Positions 61,036-64,000 of a DNA stretch of 64,000 nt are shown one piece after another; within the stretch, counting starts at the first letter, position 1, and the number at the start of each line of letters is the position of its first letter. Origin of the DNA: an uncultured Alphaproteobacteria bacterium (GTDB lineage Bacteria > Pseudomonadota > Alphaproteobacteria > HIMB59 > GCA-002718135); the NCBI GenBank assembly GCA_902584805.1, contig CACIBE010000001.1, forward strand, positions 124,001 through 188,000, read 5' to 3'. Below the pieces are notes generated by a model. It was given only the letters and a program-made list of their open reading frames with translations. It was not told the DNA's origin and ran no database searches. Position numbers and translations under genes: made by a program.

Positions 61036-61680
61036 ATGTTAAGATCAGGTTTAATTGCTACAAAAATAGGTAATAGCTCCTATTTTCAAAATGATGGAAC
61101 CAATTCTCATGTAACTATTTTAAAAGTTGATGAGTGTGTAGTATCTAAAATTAAAACAACTGAAAAAGACGGATACAATGCAGTACAGCTCGCTTCTATT
61201 GAAACTGCAAGAGACATTTCACATATTAAAAAACCTCAAAGAAAATTATTTTCTTCAATAAACATAAAACCAAAAAAAATTTTAAAAGAATTTAGAGTTG
61301 ATAACGATAATATTCTAGATGTTGGAACAAAACTTAATGTAGATCATTTTAAAGTTGATCAATTTATTGATGCAATTAGTTATTCAATTGGTAAAGGATT
61401 TGCGGGTGTAATGAAAAGACATAATTTTGGTGGATTAAGAGCGTCCCATGGGGTTTCCATATCCCATCGATCTCATGGCTCAACAGGTCAAAACCAAGAT
61501 CCAGGAAGGGTCTTCAAAGGAAAAAAAATGGCTGGAAGAATGGGTCACACAAAAGTAACAAAGCAAAATTTAAGAATAATTGAAGTTGATAATGTAAATA
61601 ATATTTTGATTGTTAAAGGTTCAGTTCCTGGAAAAAAAAATTCAATTATTTTTTTAAAAGATGCAATTAAAAGGTCTTAA
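61036..61680 (+). CDS. rplC: 50S ribosomal protein uL3
   Basis: The 214-residue protein has MLRSGLIATKIGNSSYF, the central KGFAGVMKRHNFGGLRASHG and GQNQDPGRVFKGKKMAGRMG loop that reaches the peptidyl transferase centre. It starts one base after rpsJ. Confidence 0.97.
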   Translation: MLRSGLIATKIGNSSYFQNDGTNSHVTILKVDECVVSKIKTTEKDGYNAVQLASIETARDISHIKKPQRKLFSSINIKPKKILKEFRVDNDNILDVGTKLNVDHFKVDQFIDAISYSIGKGFAGVMKRHNFGGLRASHGVSISHRSHGSTGQNQDPGRVFKGKKMAGRMGHTKVTKQNLRIIEVDNVNNILIVKGSVPGKKNSIIFLKDAIKRS

Positions 61681-62304
61681 ATGAAAAAAACAATCTTAAA
61701 TCTTAAAAATAAATCTGTTGGAGATATAGTTTTAGATAACACAATCTTTGGTATAAAAAAACTTCCTGATCTTATCCATCAGTATATTAGATATCAAAAT
61801 GCCAAATCAAGACAAGGTTCTCACAAAACTAAAACAAGATCAGAGGTAAGTGGTCGTAGTAAAAAACCTTTTTCACAAAAAGGCACTGGTAATGCTAGAC
61901 AAGGAAGTAACAAACCGCCAAACTTTAGAGGTGGAGCAGTTTCCATGGGTCCAGTAAATAGAGATCATTCATTCAGTTTAAATAAAAAAGAAAAAAAACT
62001 TGCTTTAAAATCAGCATTATCCGTTAAAGCTAAACAAGATAAAATTTTTATTATAGATACTTTTGAAGTTAAAAGTTTCAAAACTAAGGATCTATTTATG
62101 GATCTGAAAAATTTTGATTATGAATCAGCATTATTTATTTATTCTGAAAAAGGTCTAGACAATAATTTTAAATTAGCATCTTCTAACATTCCGAGAATAT
62201 CTACGATAAATCAAAAAGGAATTAACGTAAAAGATCTTATTACTTTTGATAAAATATTTATTGATCAAAAATCCATAAATGAAATTACTGAGAGGCTTTC
62301 ATGA
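61681..62304 (+). CDS. rplD: 50S ribosomal protein uL4
   Basis: The 207-residue protein has the conserved exit-tunnel loop TKTRSEVSGRSKKPFSQKG and GNARQGSNKPPNFRGGAVSMGP. It directly follows rplC and overlaps rplW by four bases. Autoregulation as in E. coli is not supported, since no S10 leader is present. Confidence 0.95.
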   Translation: MKKTILNLKNKSVGDIVLDNTIFGIKKLPDLIHQYIRYQNAKSRQGSHKTKTRSEVSGRSKKPFSQKGTGNARQGSNKPPNFRGGAVSMGPVNRDHSFSLNKKEKKLALKSALSVKAKQDKIFIIDTFEVKSFKTKDLFMDLKNFDYESALFIYSEKGLDNNFKLASSNIPRISTINQKGINVKDLITFDKIFIDQKSINEITERLS

Positions 62305-62618
62305 AAAATTTGAAAGTAAATATTTCTCTAGAAAGAGCATACAATATTATAAAAAAACCTATAACAACTGAAAAATCTACTAATTTACAACAATTCAATC
62401 AATATTCATTTGTTGTTTCGAAAGATTCAAATTCTTCAGAAATTAAAAGCGCAATTGAAAAAATTTTTAAGGTTAAAGTAAACAAAGTTAATACATCTAT
62501 AACAAGAGGCAAAGGTAAGACATTTAAAGGCCAATATGGTTTTAGAAAAGATACAAAAAGAGCCATAGTAACGTTGGTAGAAGGTAACACTATCGACTCC
62601 TCACTGGAGATTAAATAA
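62301..62618 (+). CDS. rplW: 50S ribosomal protein uL23
   Basis: The 105-residue protein has KKPITTEKSTNLQQFNQYSFVV and a C-terminal RGKGKTFKGQYGFRKDTKRA. It sits at the tunnel exit and docks SRP and trigger factor. A short N-terminal extension of about 10 residues precedes the family start AYNIIKKPI. Confidence 0.95.
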   Translation: MKNLKVNISLERAYNIIKKPITTEKSTNLQQFNQYSFVVSKDSNSSEIKSAIEKIFKVKVNKVNTSITRGKGKTFKGQYGFRKDTKRAIVTLVEGNTIDSSLEIK

Positions 62619-63440
62619 ATGCTTATTAAATTTAAACCAATCACTCCAGGATTGAGAGGCACGGTATTAGTATCCAAAAAAGAACTATCAAATGCAAGAC
62701 CTCATAAATCTCTTACAAAAAAAATCAAATCAACTGGTGGAAGAAATAATCAAGGTAGAATTACATCTAGAAGGATGGGTGGTGGCGTAAAAAGAAAATA
62801 TAGGTTAATCGATTTTAAACGATCTAAGACTAATATTGTTGCCGAAGTTATAAGAAATGAATATGACCCAAACAGAACAGCATTTATATCTCTACTAAAA
62901 TATGAAGATGGAGAACATAGGTATATAATCTCACCTAAAAATATAAAAATTGGAGAAAAAATTATTTCCGGAGATAATGTTGCTATAAAAAACGGAAATT
63001 GCTTGCCAATTAATAATATACCAGTTGGTACAAATGTTCATAATATAGAACTCAAGCCAGGAGCTGGCGCACAATTAATTAGATCAGCAGGTGCATCCGC
63101 CCAGATTGTCTCGAAAGAACAACCCTATGTACAAATTAAATTAATTTCTGGTGAGATAAGACATATTAATAAAAACTGTAAGGCAACTATAGGAGAGGTG
63201 TCTAATCCTGATCAAAAGAATATAAAGTTAGGAAAAGCTGGTAGAAAACGATATCTCGGTTTCAGGCCTAAAGTTAGAGGAGTTGTAATGAATCCTGTAG
63301 ATCATCCTCACGGAGGTGGTGAAGGTAGAACCTCTGGAGGAAGAGATCCCGTTACGCCGTGGGGAGTATCTACTAAAGGTAAGAAAACAAGAAATAATAA
63401 AAAAACAGACATTTTTATAATCAAAAGGAAAAAGAAATAA
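62619..63440 (+). CDS. rplB: 50S ribosomal protein uL2
   Basis: The 273-residue protein has [34 protein letters not shown] and the C-terminal [20 protein letters not shown] with the histidine important for peptidyl transfer. It abuts rplW and shares one base with rpsS. Confidence 0.98.
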   Translation: MLIKFKPITPGLRGTVLVSKKELSNARPHKSLTKKIKSTGGRNNQGRITSRRMGGGVKRKYRLIDFKRSKTNIVAEVIRNEYDPNRTAFISLLKYEDGEHRYIISPKNIKIGEKIISGDNVAIKNGNCLPINNIPVGTNVHNIELKPGAGAQLIRSAGASAQIVSKEQPYVQIKLISGEIRHINKNCKATIGEVSNPDQKNIKLGKAGRKRYLGFRPKVRGVVMNPVDHPHGGGEGRTSGGRDPVTPWGVSTKGKKTRNNKKTDIFIIKRKKK

Positions 63441-63721
63441 TGACAAGATCTATTTGGAAAGGTCCTTTCGTTGATAATAGCTTAATAAAAAAAGCAGAAA
63501 AATTATCTAAATCTGGAAGAAAGGAAGTTTTAAAAACATGGTCAAGAAGATCTACAATACTTCCACAGTTTGTAGGTCTAACATTTGGTGTTTATAATGG
63601 ACAAAAATTTGTCCCTGTAACTGTAAACGAACAAATGGTTGGTCATAAACTTGGAGAATTTTCTCCCACAAGATCATTTAAAGGGCATACAGCTGCCGAT
63701 AAAAAAGCGGAACAAAAATGA
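63440..63721 (+). CDS. rpsS: 30S ribosomal protein uS19
   Basis: The 93-residue protein has [34 protein letters not shown] and [14 protein letters not shown]. It overlaps rplV by four bases (ATGA). Confidence 0.97.
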   Translation: MTRSIWKGPFVDNSLIKKAEKLSKSGRKEVLKTWSRRSTILPQFVGLTFGVYNGQKFVPVTVNEQMVGHKLGEFSPTRSFKGHTAADKKAEQK

Positions 63722-64000
63722 GTCAAAATTTAACAGCAATAGCAAAAGATAACATGGTAAGAATTAGTCCTACAAAATTATCCTTACTAGTTAATAGTAT
63801 TGTTAATATGAAAGCTAGCTCGGCTATAAATCAATTACAATTTTCTTCAAAGAGAATTTCTAGAGTAATTCTTAAAGTTTTGAATGCTGCAATCGCAAAT
63901 GCTGAAAATAATAAACAATTAGATATAGATAAACTTTTTGTTAAAGAAGTTTATGTAGGAAAAAGTTTAAGAATGAAAAGATGGAGACCTAGAGCAAAAG
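63718..64000 (+). CDS. rplV: 50S ribosomal protein uL22 (3' partial)
   Basis: The gene starts at the ATG overlapping the rpsS stop and runs off the window after 94 codons. The visible sequence includes [15 protein letters not shown] and ends [13 protein letters not shown], the L22 C-terminal signature before its usual end. It continues the S10 operon order. Confidence 0.93.
   Translation, partial: MSQNLTAIAKDNMVRISPTKLSLLVNSIVNMKASSAINQLQFSSKRISRVILKVLNAAIANAENNKQLDIDKLFVKEVYVGKSLRMKRWRPRAK

Overview
The window is a dense, strongly AT-rich stretch of a bacterial chromosome. Gene families and gene order point to an alphaproteobacterium with a streamlined, probably marine, genome of the SAR11 / HIMB59 kind; the exact lineage cannot be fixed by eye. 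Supporting markers are a TrcR/DUF1013 regulator beside DUF1192, rluD-rpoH, a TIGR02186 protein beside a TauE exporter, a zinc-free L31, and the tRNA-Tyr/tRNA-Gly/tuf/tRNA-Trp/secE order. Most neighbouring genes touch or overlap, no gap exceeds 300 bp, and I see no insertion sequence, prophage or CRISPR array.

Layout. (1) 1-3732: a lipid-modification-like cassette (FAD oxidoreductase cut by the window edge, DUF1365, cyclopropane-synthase-like methyltransferase, DUF2878 membrane protein). (2) 3729-9489: cell-cycle regulator TrcR, DUF1192, then a minus-strand operon tkt-gap-(unknown)-efp-suhB-rpmE. (3) 9575-12684: coiled-coil protein, zapA, 5-formyl-THF cyclo-ligase, YmdB-type phosphoesterase, yebC and a small PD-(D/E)XK nuclease where ruvCAB usually sits. 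(4) 12690-22159: tolQ-tolR-tolA-tolB-pal-cpoB-tilS-ftsH-glmM. (5) 22152-30205: housekeeping genes hisZ, purA, rpoH, rluD, DUF6476, xseB, tlyA, aroC, fabI and pdxH. (6) 30202-34971: minus-strand run of nucleotidyltransferase, pyrE, universal stress protein and predicted sulfur-compound exporters. (7) 35023-43710: a formate oxidation module with an NAD-linked formate dehydrogenase (fused NuoE/NuoF-like beta subunit plus alpha), FdhD, TusA, MobA, MobB, MoeA, a lone TupB-like permease and a tiny lipoprotein. (8) 43761-64000: the information-processing block: four tRNAs, rlmB, tuf, secE-nusG, rplKAJL, rpoBC, rpsLG, fusA, and the start of the S10 operon up to rplV, cut by the window edge.

How it works together. 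The formate module is nearly self-contained: molybdopterin metal insertion (MoeA), guanylylation (MobA/MobB), sulfuration (FdhD, perhaps TusA) and a probable tungstate/molybdate permease surround an enzyme that oxidises formate and reduces NAD+. The Tol-Pal block serves outer-membrane integrity and division. The last 20 kb is the ribosome/RNA polymerase block, with a recognisable L10 autoregulatory leader before rplJ. I did not find a clearly new multi-gene defence or mobile system. The best leads are the nuclease at the ruvCAB site, the tungstate-type formate module with an orphan permease, the paired perfect hairpins in the rplJ leader and the palindrome at the tRNA-Tyr/tuf promoter.
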